Assembly: GCA_017303975.1 (NCBI GenBank)
Contig: JAFLBG010000002.1
Span: 106,491 to 170,490, forward strand
DNA length: 64,000 bases
Source: Bacteroidota bacterium
Lineage (GTDB): Bacteria > Bacteroidota > Bacteroidia > JAFLBG01
Direction of reading: 5' to 3'
The translations under genes and the position numbers were made by a program. Positions 8,901 through 17,577 of this stretch are shown here, one piece after another; the first letter of the stretch is position 1, and every line of letters starts with the position of its first letter. Below the pieces are notes generated by a model, which saw only the letters and a list, made by a program, of their open reading frames with translations, was not told where the DNA came from and made no database searches.

Positions 8901-9827
8901 CTGCGAAATGTTTACAACAACAGACTTTGTACAAAGTGGGTCTGCCTCAGCGCTTCGAGCAGAAACAGTATATGTGCCAGGGGTTAGATTAGCAAATGTA
9001 TTGGATGTGCCCCAAACTCCATTATTTAAGGCATATTGATGATTTTGATTCCCTCCCCAAGACATGGCAGTAATTTGTCCATCTCCACTACCATTGCAAA
9101 ACAATGGCTCAGTAGTTGCAGATTCATTAAACAGTTTTATATCTCCATAGTTATAGGTCTTTAGAACTCTTGTAGCGCCAGTTGCGGTTGCAGTTCCTGT
9201 CCAAACACCAAAATTTTTCTGATTCGAAAAATCAAAATCATAATCATAATACGCTATCAAATTTGTTTCCATCCAATAGGTAGGAAGAGTGTTCATATTC
9301 GCCCTTATTTGAGTTTGCGTTCTAGCAGCATTCCAAATTCTCACTTCATCAATATATCCATAAAAAAGCTCATCCGGGGCACCGTAATTCCATCGACTCC
9401 CAATAGAAGTGTTGTGTGCATTCTGAACCATTGTGCCCGAACAACTCATTGTGCCAGTCAAACAACCATTTGTATAATAACACAATACTGTTCCATCGTA
9501 TGTTGCTGCAACGTGTGTAGGAGTGTTAAGGGGAATAGATACCGAGTTCACAACACTTTTATATCCATTTGTAGTTGTAACTTCAAAAGAACCAGGACGT
9601 AATAAATAATTTACATCTGCAGGGGAGTGATGTTTTGAAACGATATTATTAGCAGATGAATTGTTTGTCACAGTAATAATTGCCTCTACAGTTATTTTAT
9701 CCCCAGAAACATCCAAGTCGCCCAAATTAACTGCTCCCCCATTTGTATTTAGCCAACTATTTTGAGTGAAAGCGGAAAAAGTAAAAAGTAAAAAAAATGT
9801 TGAAACAATCAGATTATTGAAACGCAT
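5934..9827 (-). CDS. LamG and SprB-repeat adhesin, T9SS type B
   Basis: A 1297-aa secreted protein with signal peptide MRFNNLIVSTFFLLFTFSAFTQ. Residues about 25-230 form a LamG/concanavalin-like lectin domain (HVAATYDGT, then FYGYIDEVRIWNAARTQTQI). From about 241 to 1110 there are nine SprB-type repeats, each with a conserved Cys, a GG(T)xxYxY core, an AGTYTVTV strand and D-NxC. Repeat 2 is interrupted at residues about 377-550 by a jelly-roll-like domain. An Ig/cadherin-like module with several cysteines (CDLYCTLKCDTAK) precedes a 90-residue gliding-type C-terminal sorting domain ending YKGYLEIRR. Family knowledge: SprB repeats occur in the Flavobacterium gliding adhesin SprB. The likely role is surface adhesion or glycan binding. 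It is the last gene in a minus-strand run that begins at 20460. Confidence 0.93.
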   Translation of the reverse strand: MRFNNLIVSTFFLLFTFSAFTQNSWLNTNGGAVNLGDLDVSGDKITVEAIITVTNNSSANNIVSKHHSPADVNYLLRPGSFEVTTTNGYKSVVNSVSIPLNTPTHVAATYDGTVLCYYTNGCLTGTMSCSGTMVQNAHNTSIGSRWNYGAPDELFYGYIDEVRIWNAARTQTQIRANMNTLPTYWMETNLIAYYDYDFDFSNQKNFGVWTGTATATGATRVLKTYNYGDIKLFNESATTEPLFCNGSGDGQITAMSWGGNQNHQYALNNGVWGTSNTFANLTPGTYTVSARSAEADPLCTKSVVVNISQPSVVAINGSVTNVLCNGNSTGAITTSVTGGTTPYSYLWSPSNATTNFINTLSAGNYTVNVNDNVCVPIGPELLINRSFTSGNTGFTSDYNYATFDMSNDLDETSIIVETDPDKVHSVWTALTDHTTGNGNLLVVNGSSVSTNRFWIQNAILASNTNYSFSFWAASTYSGNPAVVRLQLNGVDVGSAQTLPALSNTWTKYSITFNSGAITTCTLSLRDNNATAVGNDFVIDDLSLRVCSYNCKTAQTYTVTEPAVITSTISSTSVVCNGQANGAAIASVAGGVANYQYNWGTGYGTSNSISTLAAGNYSVTVRDANNCTIVKTYTVTQPSALSSTVSSTNVLCFGGSSGTASVASSGGNGGYLYSWSNAATTSFVNNLTSGIITVTTTDTKGCTVTRTVSITQPLATLTGSISTIPSGCNSSTGSATANFAGGTGAYTYLWSNLINTQTATALSSGIYSITVTDANACSAIATTTLANTTGGVASASVLNNISCFGTTTGSASASIAGGTGPFTYLWSNSQTTQNITGVAAGTYTVTITDANLCSSTSVVSITEPSAAVSATVTMTGSLTCSGSSNASLVVAANGGVPGYTYTLLPINSSNTNGVFSNLSAGTYTIVVADANSCSAIAVSSGGQIVITQPAPITLTLSASNNLSCFGNSTGQITASATGGTGSYTFQLNPGSTTNSSGAFTGLSSGTYSVVVSDGNNCNSLNTLTVSISQPSQLLASSGSVTDESCSGVADGAASVVASGGSGGLVYKLFPGSISNSNGNFTGLTSGTYTVTVEDANNCSASYQFPISVLSTGVVLATNDYDSTLFNEVKSVYVFGNDNGNNANNIVIIDNPKNGTIVSNANGYFEYKPNSGFSGEDSIAYQLCDLYCTLKCDTAKVYLKVLSELVLSIPNGFSPDGDGINDTYVLKNLSRFGNGNNTLEIFNRWGDKVYEAKPYKNDWDGTPNKGLSIGNGKVVSGTYFYVLIIEGMDPYKGYLEIRR
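6500..9107 (-). repeat. Nine SprB-type protein repeats, one interrupted
   Basis: Tandem units of about 75-85 codons inside the LamG adhesin gene. Each unit carries the pattern CxG-x-GxA, GGxxxYxYxW, L-AGxYTVxVxD and a second Cys. The second unit is split by about 520 bp encoding a separate domain (8178-8699). Boundaries are approximate because units are diverged at DNA level. Confidence 0.8.
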
Positions 9828-9968
9828 AAGCCTAAGAGTAGTTTATAAATTGACACTATAAAGCTACGCTTTAACACACTTTTATTCAAACCAATGTTGA
9901 AATAAAAGAATATATCTGAAATGCTAAGAAATAATCAATTTGGCACTTACGTGCTGAAAAACAACCAC

Positions 9969-12900
9969 CTATCTTCTTATTTCCAAATACCCTTTATAGG
10001 TGTCTAAGCCCTCTATTGTAAGTACATAATAGTACGTACCCGCAACAACCTTCCCATCCCCAATATTTACTACACCTTTGTTAGGAACTCCATCCCAATC
10101 ATTTTTGTATGGATTTGCTTCATACACCTTATCTCCCCAACGATTATATATCTCTACTTTGTTATTTCCATTTCCAAATCTATCTAAATTTCTTACCACC
10201 CATTTGTCATTTATATTATCTCCGTCAGGACTAAATCCATTGGGAACATTTAATAATACTTCCTGCAATACTCGAATATATAATTTTGCTGTATCGCATT
10301 TAAGTGCACAAAACTGATCACAAATTTCATAAACCAACGAATCGTTTCCTGTAAAATCTTGATTAGGCTTATATTCTATAAGTCCATTACTGATAGAAAC
10401 TACCGTACCATTAACAGGAGCTATTAGAACACTAATGTTTGCAGAACTTACAGCAGTATCGTTCTGATACACATCAAACGATTTTGTTGTGTTGTATTCT
10501 GTACTATCATTATCATTTAGCGCAATTACTATTCCATTAGAAGAATTGGATATACTAAAAGTAAAATCATTAAAGCATCCTAAATTATCAGTAACTTGAA
10601 CAGTATATGAACCTGCGGTAAGTCCTGCAAAAACTCCAGTAGTATTAGTAGCCGAAGATGGCTGAAGAAGATAAGAAAATCCGCCATTCCCACCTGTTGC
10701 AGTAACAGTAGCACTTCCATCTGCATCGCCAGGACAAGACTCATTCACAAGACCCGCATTAGTAGATATTGAAATTGCAGCAGGCTGTGTAATTGTATGC
10801 ACAGCACCAACAGGAGATACACAACCAAGTGTATCGGAAACAACCACTGTATAGGTGCCTGCAGCCAGCGCAGTGAACAAGCCTGAAGTATTACTTACTG
10901 CACCCGGACTTAAAGAGTAGGTATAACTACCACCTCCGCCAATAGCCACTGCTGTAAGCTGAGCAGAAGAAGCTCCGTTACATGTAGCATTTGTACTGCT
11001 TGTAACTGTTACGGTAATAGGAGTGGGCTGTGTAATAACAATAGAGTTTGTTCCATTGGCAAGTGCCGTACAACCATTGGCATCACTAACAGTTACAGTA
11101 AATGTTCCAGAGCCTAATCCAGAGAAAACTCCGGTTGTATTCGTTGTATTACCAGGCTGAAGAATATATGAGTATCCCGAAGTCCCGCCTGTAGCAGTAA
11201 CTGTAAGAACTGCATTATTAACATTTGCGCAAGCAAGTGTGGTGGTAACCGCAGCGCCTGCTGTTAAAGAAAACGTAGGTTCGGTAATTGTTACAGTAGC
11301 TTGAGAAGAACAATTATTTGCATCCAAAACAGTAACGGTATAAGTACCTTGAGCAAGATTATTTGCAACGGCACCAGTAGCTGCATTGCTCCACAAATAA
11401 GTTATAGCAGGTGTTCCATTTGTAACAGTAGCGGTGGCAGAACCATTATTTCCAGCGTTACAACTTACATTTGTCTGTCCTGAAACGCTCACTACCGGAC
11501 CTCCCGAAGAAGTAACGGTTGTAGATAAAGTAGTTGTACAGCCATTAGCATCGGTAACTAAAACACTATATGCGCCTAAGCCTAATCCATTAATACTTTG
11601 TGTTGTTTGCGTAGTATTCCAAAAATAAGTATAAGCTCCTGTTCCACCAGTAGGATTAGCCGTTGCAACACCATTGGTATTTCCGGAACATGCTGAAACA
11701 GAATTTGAAATGACACCTCCTAAAGCCAATGTAGGCTGAGTAATACTAACGGTAGCAAAACTAGAACATCCATTAAAATCAGTTATTACAACTGTGTAGG
11801 TTGCGGCAGATAAACCATTAACCACTTGGGCTGTGGAACCATTGCTCCATATATAGGTAAACGGAGCTTGACCTCCTGTCATATTAGCCGTAGCAGAAGC
11901 ATTAGAACCACCATTACAGCTTACATTACTATTGGTAGTAACGGATGCTGTTCCTCCGGACAAATTTGTAAGAGTTGTAGAAACAATTCCTTTACAACCA
12001 TTTGCATCGGTAACAGTACAAGTATAAACTCCCGATGATAAATTGTTAATTACATTCGTATTCCCCCCATTACTCCAAAAATAAGTATGTCCACCAGTTC
12101 CTCCACTCGAAGTAATTGTTGCTGAACCTATACTGGTAGTACATCCGGAAGGAGTTGTTGCAATAGTACCTGAAACGGCAGTAGCAGGCTGTGTTACGGT
12201 TGCACTCACAACCGAAGTACAAGAATTTGCATCCGTCATAGTTACTGAATAAACACCTACAGTTAGTGTAGTAATGGTTTGTAATCCAAAACCATTGCTC
12301 CAACTGTAACTAAATGGTGCTGTTCCTCCGTTATTGGTAGCAGTAAGCACTCCAGTTGCTCCGCCAAAACACAATACATTTGTTTGAGAAGCAATGGTTA
12401 CAGTACCCCCGGCAATATCTGTTAATGTGGTAGTAGAAACAGATTTACAGCCATTGATATCAGACACGGTAAGCGTATAAACACCCGCAGGCAAATTAGT
12501 TAAATTAGTAGTAGTATTCCAACTATAGGAATAGGTAGGACTTCCACCGGAAGCAGAGGCAGACACAGAGCCATTAGCAAATCCGCATTTAGGTGATATG
12601 GAAGTAACGGTAACACTAAGAGCTGCAGGCTGAAGTACAGTCGTTGTACGAACTACTGTACAGCCATTGTCGTCTGTAACGGTAACAGTATATGTTCCTG
12701 CCAGTAAGTTTGTATTGATAGAGGTAGTCGCACCATTGCTCCACAAATAGGTATAATTAGGCGTTCCACCACCGGCAGTAACAATTGCACCACCATCTGC
12801 AATTCCATTACAAGAAGTAGAATCAGAAGTAACTGTAGCCGAAAGTGCCGATGTAGGTTGATTGATAGTGGCAGTATAAGTAACAGAGCATCCGTTTGCA

Positions 12901-14105
12901 TCTGTTAAGCGAATAGTATAAGAACCTGCGGAAAGTGAAGTGTTTGAGGCAACAACTCTTCCATTACTCCATGAATAAGTATATGCACCTGTTCCTCCAG
13001 AGGGAGTAATTAGGGCTGAACCTGTAGATCCTCCAAAACAAGCAACATTGGTAGTAGTTACAGTTCCTGACAAAGGAGCTGCTGGTTGAGTTATAGTAAC
13101 CGTGGCAGTAACAATACAATCATTATCGTCTTTAACGGTAACAGTATAATTACCGGCCGCTAAACCTGTTTGGGTTTGGTTTCCAAATCCTGTACTCCAA
13201 GTATAACTAAAGGGACTTGTACCACCTGTCATTGTAACTTTTGCAGAACCAGTTGAATTTCCATAACAAAGCACATTTGTTTGGGTAATTGCAGCAGTAC
13301 CTGCGGGGGTATTGGTAATACTTGTAGATGCAGAAGCAGTACATCCGTTATTGGCAGTAACGGTAACTGTATAAACACCTGCAGAAGCTCCTGTTATTGT
13401 TTGGGTTGTTTTTGCATTACTCCATAAATACGTATAAGAAGTTCCTCCCGTTGGATTGGCAGTAATGGAGCCATTTGCAGAAGTACACGTTTCGTTTGTT
13501 TTAGTAAAGGATATACCAACAGTAGGTGTAGAAACAACGCCACCTGCGGTAGCTTGACCATAGCAAGTATATGTATCGATTACGGTTACAGTATATGTTC
13601 CAGGACACAGACCCGATATTGCATGAACCGTTGATGCAGTAACAGCAGTAACACCATTACTCCAACTGTACGTGTAGGGTGGCGCCCCACCTGAAACCAA
13701 GGCCGTTGCAGTACCATCACAAGCCCCTAAACAATCACTTACATTGGTAGCAGTTAAAGTTACGGTTGGATAAGATGTAGGTGGCAAATAAACAGATTGA
13801 GAAACAGTATTGCCTTTATCATCCGTTACTGCCAATAAGTACGTGCGGTCAAACTCATAATTATACAACTTTAATGTTGTTTCACCATTACTCCATTTGT
13901 ATTTGTAATTACCAGAACCTCCTGTTACAACAGGTTTAACAGGAGACAATGTTGCTTGAAGCGCGCATTGTGGTATTGGAATTGCTTGTAGTGAAAGTGA
14001 AAGTTTTTCAGAATTAACTGTTGGGTTATAAGCACTTTGTGCATTTGCTAACGAAAAACAAATACTCAATGCAACAACGAAATTAGCTAGTAGTCTTTTT
14101 TTCAT
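9969..14105 (-). CDS. SprB-repeat adhesin, T9SS type B
   Basis: A 1378-aa secreted protein with signal peptide MKKRLLANFVVALSICFSLANAQ. After a short degenerate unit (residues about 55-110), 14 SprB-type repeats occupy roughly residues 113-1190. The typical unit shows NVxCxGxxxG, GGTxPYxYxWSNG, LxAGTYTVTVTDxNGC and an xITQP linker. The repeats are followed by an Ig/cadherin-like module (NDNDSTEYN, then CDQFCALKCDTAK) and a gliding-type sorting domain with NGFSPDGDNINDKWVV, NRWGDKVYEA and terminal YKGYLEIRR. The protein has no recognisable lectin or enzyme domain; it is essentially a repeat stalk. Its start lies only 9 nt past the stop of the upstream gene (14115-17498), so the two are probably one operon. 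Its C-terminal third is closely related to that of the LamG adhesin. Adhesion is inferred. Confidence 0.93.
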   Translation of the reverse strand: MKKRLLANFVVALSICFSLANAQSAYNPTVNSEKLSLSLQAIPIPQCALQATLSPVKPVVTGGSGNYKYKWSNGETTLKLYNYEFDRTYLLAVTDDKGNTVSQSVYLPPTSYPTVTLTATNVSDCLGACDGTATALVSGGAPPYTYSWSNGVTAVTASTVHAISGLCPGTYTVTVIDTYTCYGQATAGGVVSTPTVGISFTKTNETCTSANGSITANPTGGTSYTYLWSNAKTTQTITGASAGVYTVTVTANNGCTASASTSITNTPAGTAAITQTNVLCYGNSTGSAKVTMTGGTSPFSYTWSTGFGNQTQTGLAAGNYTVTVKDDNDCIVTATVTITQPAAPLSGTVTTTNVACFGGSTGSALITPSGGTGAYTYSWSNGRVVASNTSLSAGSYTIRLTDANGCSVTYTATINQPTSALSATVTSDSTSCNGIADGGAIVTAGGGTPNYTYLWSNGATTSINTNLLAGTYTVTVTDDNGCTVVRTTTVLQPAALSVTVTSISPKCGFANGSVSASASGGSPTYSYSWNTTTNLTNLPAGVYTLTVSDINGCKSVSTTTLTDIAGGTVTIASQTNVLCFGGATGVLTATNNGGTAPFSYSWSNGFGLQTITTLTVGVYSVTMTDANSCTSVVSATVTQPATAVSGTIATTPSGCTTSIGSATITSSGGTGGHTYFWSNGGNTNVINNLSSGVYTCTVTDANGCKGIVSTTLTNLSGGTASVTTNSNVSCNGGSNASATANMTGGQAPFTYIWSNGSTAQVVNGLSAATYTVVITDFNGCSSFATVSITQPTLALGGVISNSVSACSGNTNGVATANPTGGTGAYTYFWNTTQTTQSINGLGLGAYSVLVTDANGCTTTLSTTVTSSGGPVVSVSGQTNVSCNAGNNGSATATVTNGTPAITYLWSNAATGAVANNLAQGTYTVTVLDANNCSSQATVTITEPTFSLTAGAAVTTTLACANVNNAVLTVTATGGTSGYSYILQPGNTTNTTGVFSGLGSGTFTVTVSDANGCTALANGTNSIVITQPTPITVTVTSSTNATCNGASSAQLTAVAIGGGGSYTYSLSPGAVSNTSGLFTALAAGTYTVVVSDTLGCVSPVGAVHTITQPAAISISTNAGLVNESCPGDADGSATVTATGGNGGFSYLLQPSSATNTTGVFAGLTAGSYTVQVTDNLGCFNDFTFSISNSSNGIVIALNDNDSTEYNTTKSFDVYQNDTAVSSANISVLIAPVNGTVVSISNGLIEYKPNQDFTGNDSLVYEICDQFCALKCDTAKLYIRVLQEVLLNVPNGFSPDGDNINDKWVVRNLDRFGNGNNKVEIYNRWGDKVYEANPYKNDWDGVPNKGVVNIGDGKVVAGTYYYVLTIEGLDTYKGYLEIRR
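10540..13769 (-). repeat. Array of 14 SprB-type protein repeats
   Basis: Fourteen tandem units of about 70-85 codons. The last three units end their core strand in YxLxPG or YLLQP and insert NTTGVF, unlike the first eleven, which read YxWSN or YSWN. The same switch of subtype near the C-terminal end is seen in the two flanking adhesins, so the sub-block appears to be inherited as a unit. Confidence 0.8.
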
Positions 14106-14114
14106 AATTCACTT

Positions 14115-17100
14115 TTATCTTCTTAATTCAATATATCCTTTGTACGTTTCTTTTTTATTTACAGTTACATTCAAAATATAAAAATATGTTCCGGAAACAA
14201 CCTTACTGCCTCCTATCTTTGGAGCATCTGTATTACACACTCCATCCCAATTATTCAAATACGGGCTAGAGGTATAAACCAAACCACCCCATCGATTATA
14301 AATCTCCAAACTATTTTCCGGAAATCGCTCCAGATTCTTTATCACAAACACATCGTTTACACCATCGCCATCAGGGCTAAATCCGTTAGGTATAGAAAGA
14401 ACAAATTCCGGTAATACTTTAAAATAAACCCATGTTGTATCACATCTAGTCATACAAAATGGGTCGCAAATTACATATTTTAATGAATCATTCCCACTAA
14501 ATCCATTACTAGGTTTGTACAAAACTATTCCATTAGCCAACGACTGCACCTGACCATTGATTGGAGGCACTAGGATAGTTATGCTAGAAACAGATCCTGT
14601 ATCATTTTGGTAAATATTAATCGATTTAGAGCCATTGAACATAATACTGTCTTTATCGGCATTTGCTACAACAAATCCGTTTGAATTGCTTGTAATTTGA
14701 ACCGTTGTGGAATACATGCAACCCTTTTGATCTTTACTTATTACAGTGTACGTGTTTACAGCCAGATTTACAAAATCTCCAGTTGTATTTATTTGTGCAC
14801 CAGGCTGCAAGGTATATGAATAGGACGGAGTGCCTCCAATAGCAGAAAAATCAATAGCGCCATCCATCATACCAAGACAAGATTCGTTTGTAATAGAATC
14901 TGCTTGTAACAACAAAGGCGGTGGCGCAGAAATTACAACTACAGTATCTATACTACAACCAATAGCATCTGTGGCTTGAACGGTATATGTACCTGCAAGT
15001 AAGTTTGTAAATGAGCCTGTAGAATTTACTGTTCCAGAAGGAGCTAAATCAAAGGTATATCCAGGAACTCCTCCAATAGCTGCAACGGAAAGCTGTCCGA
15101 CAGTATCAGTACTGCAAGACAAACTAGTTGTAGTAACTGTGTTAAGTAAAAAAGCGGAAGCCGGTTGTGTGATTACAAACGTTTGAACAGTAGGGCATCC
15201 ATTAGCATCGGATATAATACAAGAATAGGTACCCGCTGCTAAATTAGCCGCAGACGGACTTGTTGAAACGACAGTACTAGTAGAATTAAGCCATGTATAC
15301 TGATAAGGTGGTGTACCGGAAGAAATAACCGGTGTAGCCGAACCGGTACTTGCTCCTTTACAAAGCACATTAGCAATATCAACAGAAAATGTAGGCGCAG
15401 GTGCAGTAGTAACAGTAACCGTCTTAATCAATGTATACGGTGGACAAGAACCATCTCTAATTGTTACGTTATATACACCGGCATTCAATCCTGTTATGGT
15501 AGCTGTAGTTTTGCTATTGCTCCAAACATAAGTATAACCACCCGGGGCGCCTCCGGTTATATTTGAAACAGTTGCAGTTCCTTTAATACTGCCACATACA
15601 GATGTAGCACTGATGCTTGCACTCAATGGAGCCGAAATAGTACAAGTAGTTGTAAAAGCCGTTTCCGAAACAAATCCATTTCCGCAAGCATATACTTTTC
15701 CATTTCTACCTACTATCACATCAAACACGTTACCTGTTGTTGTTTGCAAACCTACTTGGTTCAAATTAAGGTCGTATTGATATACACCATTCTTTGACCC
15801 TACAAATACATTTCCGCAGGCATCAACCGCTAAACCGCCAACAGTATAGAATTGACCATTGGGTACATTCACAAATGCAGAAGAGTTCCCGTTTGATTTA
15901 TCCCACCTTTTAACTGTTAGCCCATCGTACGTAAAAACATAATTGCCGTAGTTTGTAATGCAATTCATTCCCATCCCCATACTAGCAGTACTGAAACCGG
16001 TATTAACAGTTGGATAAATATTATTTGACATTGTTTCAACAATACTATATCCACTTGGTACTGTCCACTGAATGTTGTATTGAAATACATTAGGTCGCAC
16101 TTTCATTAAATCGTTTCCATTTGAAATATTCATCGGTTGTGCAAATAAAAGATATGCATCACCATTATCATCCAACGTAACACCCACCGCATCATTACAA
16201 CAATTTGTATTTCCGCTATATAAAATGGTTTGCTTGTCAATTCCCCAAAATGCAGGCTTAACCAACCCAATATTTACAGGGGGACCGCTACCTCCAGGAC
16301 CAAAAGGATTGTACTCCTTACCTGTTCCACCTCCAACAACTAGTATTTCGTTCGATTTGCAATTGTTGGTTAACCTCCACGCCTCTTCCATAAAATTATC
16401 GGTGGTGTAATAAATATAGTATGAACCACCGGAAGTAACATTCTCCAAATAAGCCCCTCTTACAGGAGGAACAACACTATTGGCTAATGAAAAACCTTCT
16501 GATAAATAACACTCTCCATTAGGCATGGTAAGTAAATCACCATAATACGTTGTCTTAATTTGACCGGGAGAATAAGTCCATTGCTTTGACCCAAAACTAT
16601 TGTATTTGATCAATTTTAAATTATTTATTCCACCACCATATACATAAACATTTCCGGCAGTATCAACTCCAATATCATATGCTTTAGCGCCAGACAAATC
16701 GCTATTCGTAATAGTAGTAGTCCAAGGGTCGATAATAATTTGTTCTGTTATCTGTGCAATTCCTCTTAATTCAAATTGTACTGCGTCAGGTTGCAAAATA
16801 AAATCACATACAATATTCCTTTTTTTTGCAGACGATGCAGATGGAGCATGATCTATAATATCTCCGGAACGGGTATGAATAATGAGGTTTCCAATTTGGT
16901 CCTTTTCTATGCCCGATGTGTTTTTATAAGACAGTTTAATGGCATTTAAATCGGCTCCAGGATTTAAAATCAGATTATATTTTATTCCTCCTCGTGTATC
17001 TGTAGTATATTCAATATCTACCTGGGGATACATGTTTTTGAATACAATTTTTTTAAATGCATTACAAAATAAGGTGGTCGCCTTTTTTGTCTTACCCTCT

Positions 17101-17498
17101 GCCTCCAATACATAATGGTGCTTGAATGGCAATGCTGTTGAGGTTTCTATGGCAGCTGATGAGCTACCTCCCACCCATTGGGCATTTACAAAGGCTTGAT
17201 TCAACAAAACATCGCGTTCTTCTTTTTTAGGATTATCGTCCGGCTCTTGTTCTCCGTGCTTTGACGCAATTTTTACTACTTCATAGGTAAGGGTAAAATC
17301 GGAATTGAAGTATACATTGAAAAGTCCCTGATGCGCAGCAAAAAGAATTGTTTTGCCATTTTCAGATTTAAACTGCCCTTTATTTTCTACAAAATAGGTT
17401 TCGCCAAAAGTAGTATCTACCCAAGGAGCTTTTTCGAATGAATAAGCAAATTGAGAAAAAAACAACAAACTAATTATTGGCAATAATCTACCAAACAT
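14115..17498 (-). CDS. ENKGQ/propeller and SprB-repeat protein, T9SS type B
   Basis: About 1127 aa. The longest frame begins with a TTG at 17528, but the ATG at 17498 gives a clean signal peptide, MFGRLLPIISLLFFSQFAYS. A DUF7948-type module follows (YFVENKGQF, DIEYTTDTRGGIKYNLILNPGADL, IIDPWTTT). A middle region of about 350 residues (KAYDIGVDTAGNVYVYGG, GLAVDACGNVFVGSKNGVYQYD) has the look of a beta-propeller. Four SprB-like repeats come next, then the cysteine-bearing Ig-like module (CDPFCMTRCDTTW) and a gliding-type sorting domain ending YKGYIELRR. The first module is shared with the truncated gene at 1-1261, while the C-terminal half is shared with its two downstream neighbours. It is thus a mosaic of modules found on both sides of it. 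A surface role is likely; no enzyme motif is visible. Confidence 0.92.
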   Translation of the reverse strand: MFGRLLPIISLLFFSQFAYSFEKAPWVDTTFGETYFVENKGQFKSENGKTILFAAHQGLFNVYFNSDFTLTYEVVKIASKHGEQEPDDNPKKEERDVLLNQAFVNAQWVGGSSSAAIETSTALPFKHHYVLEAEGKTKKATTLFCNAFKKIVFKNMYPQVDIEYTTDTRGGIKYNLILNPGADLNAIKLSYKNTSGIEKDQIGNLIIHTRSGDIIDHAPSASSAKKRNIVCDFILQPDAVQFELRGIAQITEQIIIDPWTTTITNSDLSGAKAYDIGVDTAGNVYVYGGGINNLKLIKYNSFGSKQWTYSPGQIKTTYYGDLLTMPNGECYLSEGFSLANSVVPPVRGAYLENVTSGGSYYIYYTTDNFMEEAWRLTNNCKSNEILVVGGGTGKEYNPFGPGGSGPPVNIGLVKPAFWGIDKQTILYSGNTNCCNDAVGVTLDDNGDAYLLFAQPMNISNGNDLMKVRPNVFQYNIQWTVPSGYSIVETMSNNIYPTVNTGFSTASMGMGMNCITNYGNYVFTYDGLTVKRWDKSNGNSSAFVNVPNGQFYTVGGLAVDACGNVFVGSKNGVYQYDLNLNQVGLQTTTGNVFDVIVGRNGKVYACGNGFVSETAFTTTCTISAPLSASISATSVCGSIKGTATVSNITGGAPGGYTYVWSNSKTTATITGLNAGVYNVTIRDGSCPPYTLIKTVTVTTAPAPTFSVDIANVLCKGASTGSATPVISSGTPPYQYTWLNSTSTVVSTSPSAANLAAGTYSCIISDANGCPTVQTFVITQPASAFLLNTVTTTSLSCSTDTVGQLSVAAIGGVPGYTFDLAPSGTVNSTGSFTNLLAGTYTVQATDAIGCSIDTVVVISAPPPLLLQADSITNESCLGMMDGAIDFSAIGGTPSYSYTLQPGAQINTTGDFVNLAVNTYTVISKDQKGCMYSTTVQITSNSNGFVVANADKDSIMFNGSKSINIYQNDTGSVSSITILVPPINGQVQSLANGIVLYKPSNGFSGNDSLKYVICDPFCMTRCDTTWVYFKVLPEFVLSIPNGFSPDGDGVNDVFVIKNLERFPENSLEIYNRWGGLVYTSSPYLNNWDGVCNTDAPKIGGSKVVSGTYFYILNVTVNKKETYKGYIELRR

Positions 17499-17577
17499 AG
17501 GTGTAAAGGAGTCTTTTGAATATCGCAATATACTGAAAAATATAGAATTTATATACTTTTAGAACCCACCATTATTG

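Noticed and set aside
9860..9955. Small inverted repeats (AAAGC-GCTTT and GCAC-GTGC) between two adhesin genes
   Set aside because: Stems of only four to five base pairs without T-tracts; chance occurrence is likely.
10540..13769. Regular repeats that might be mistaken for CRISPR or satellite DNA
   Set aside because: The period is about 225-255 bp, in frame, with variable DNA and conserved protein pattern, so they are protein repeats.
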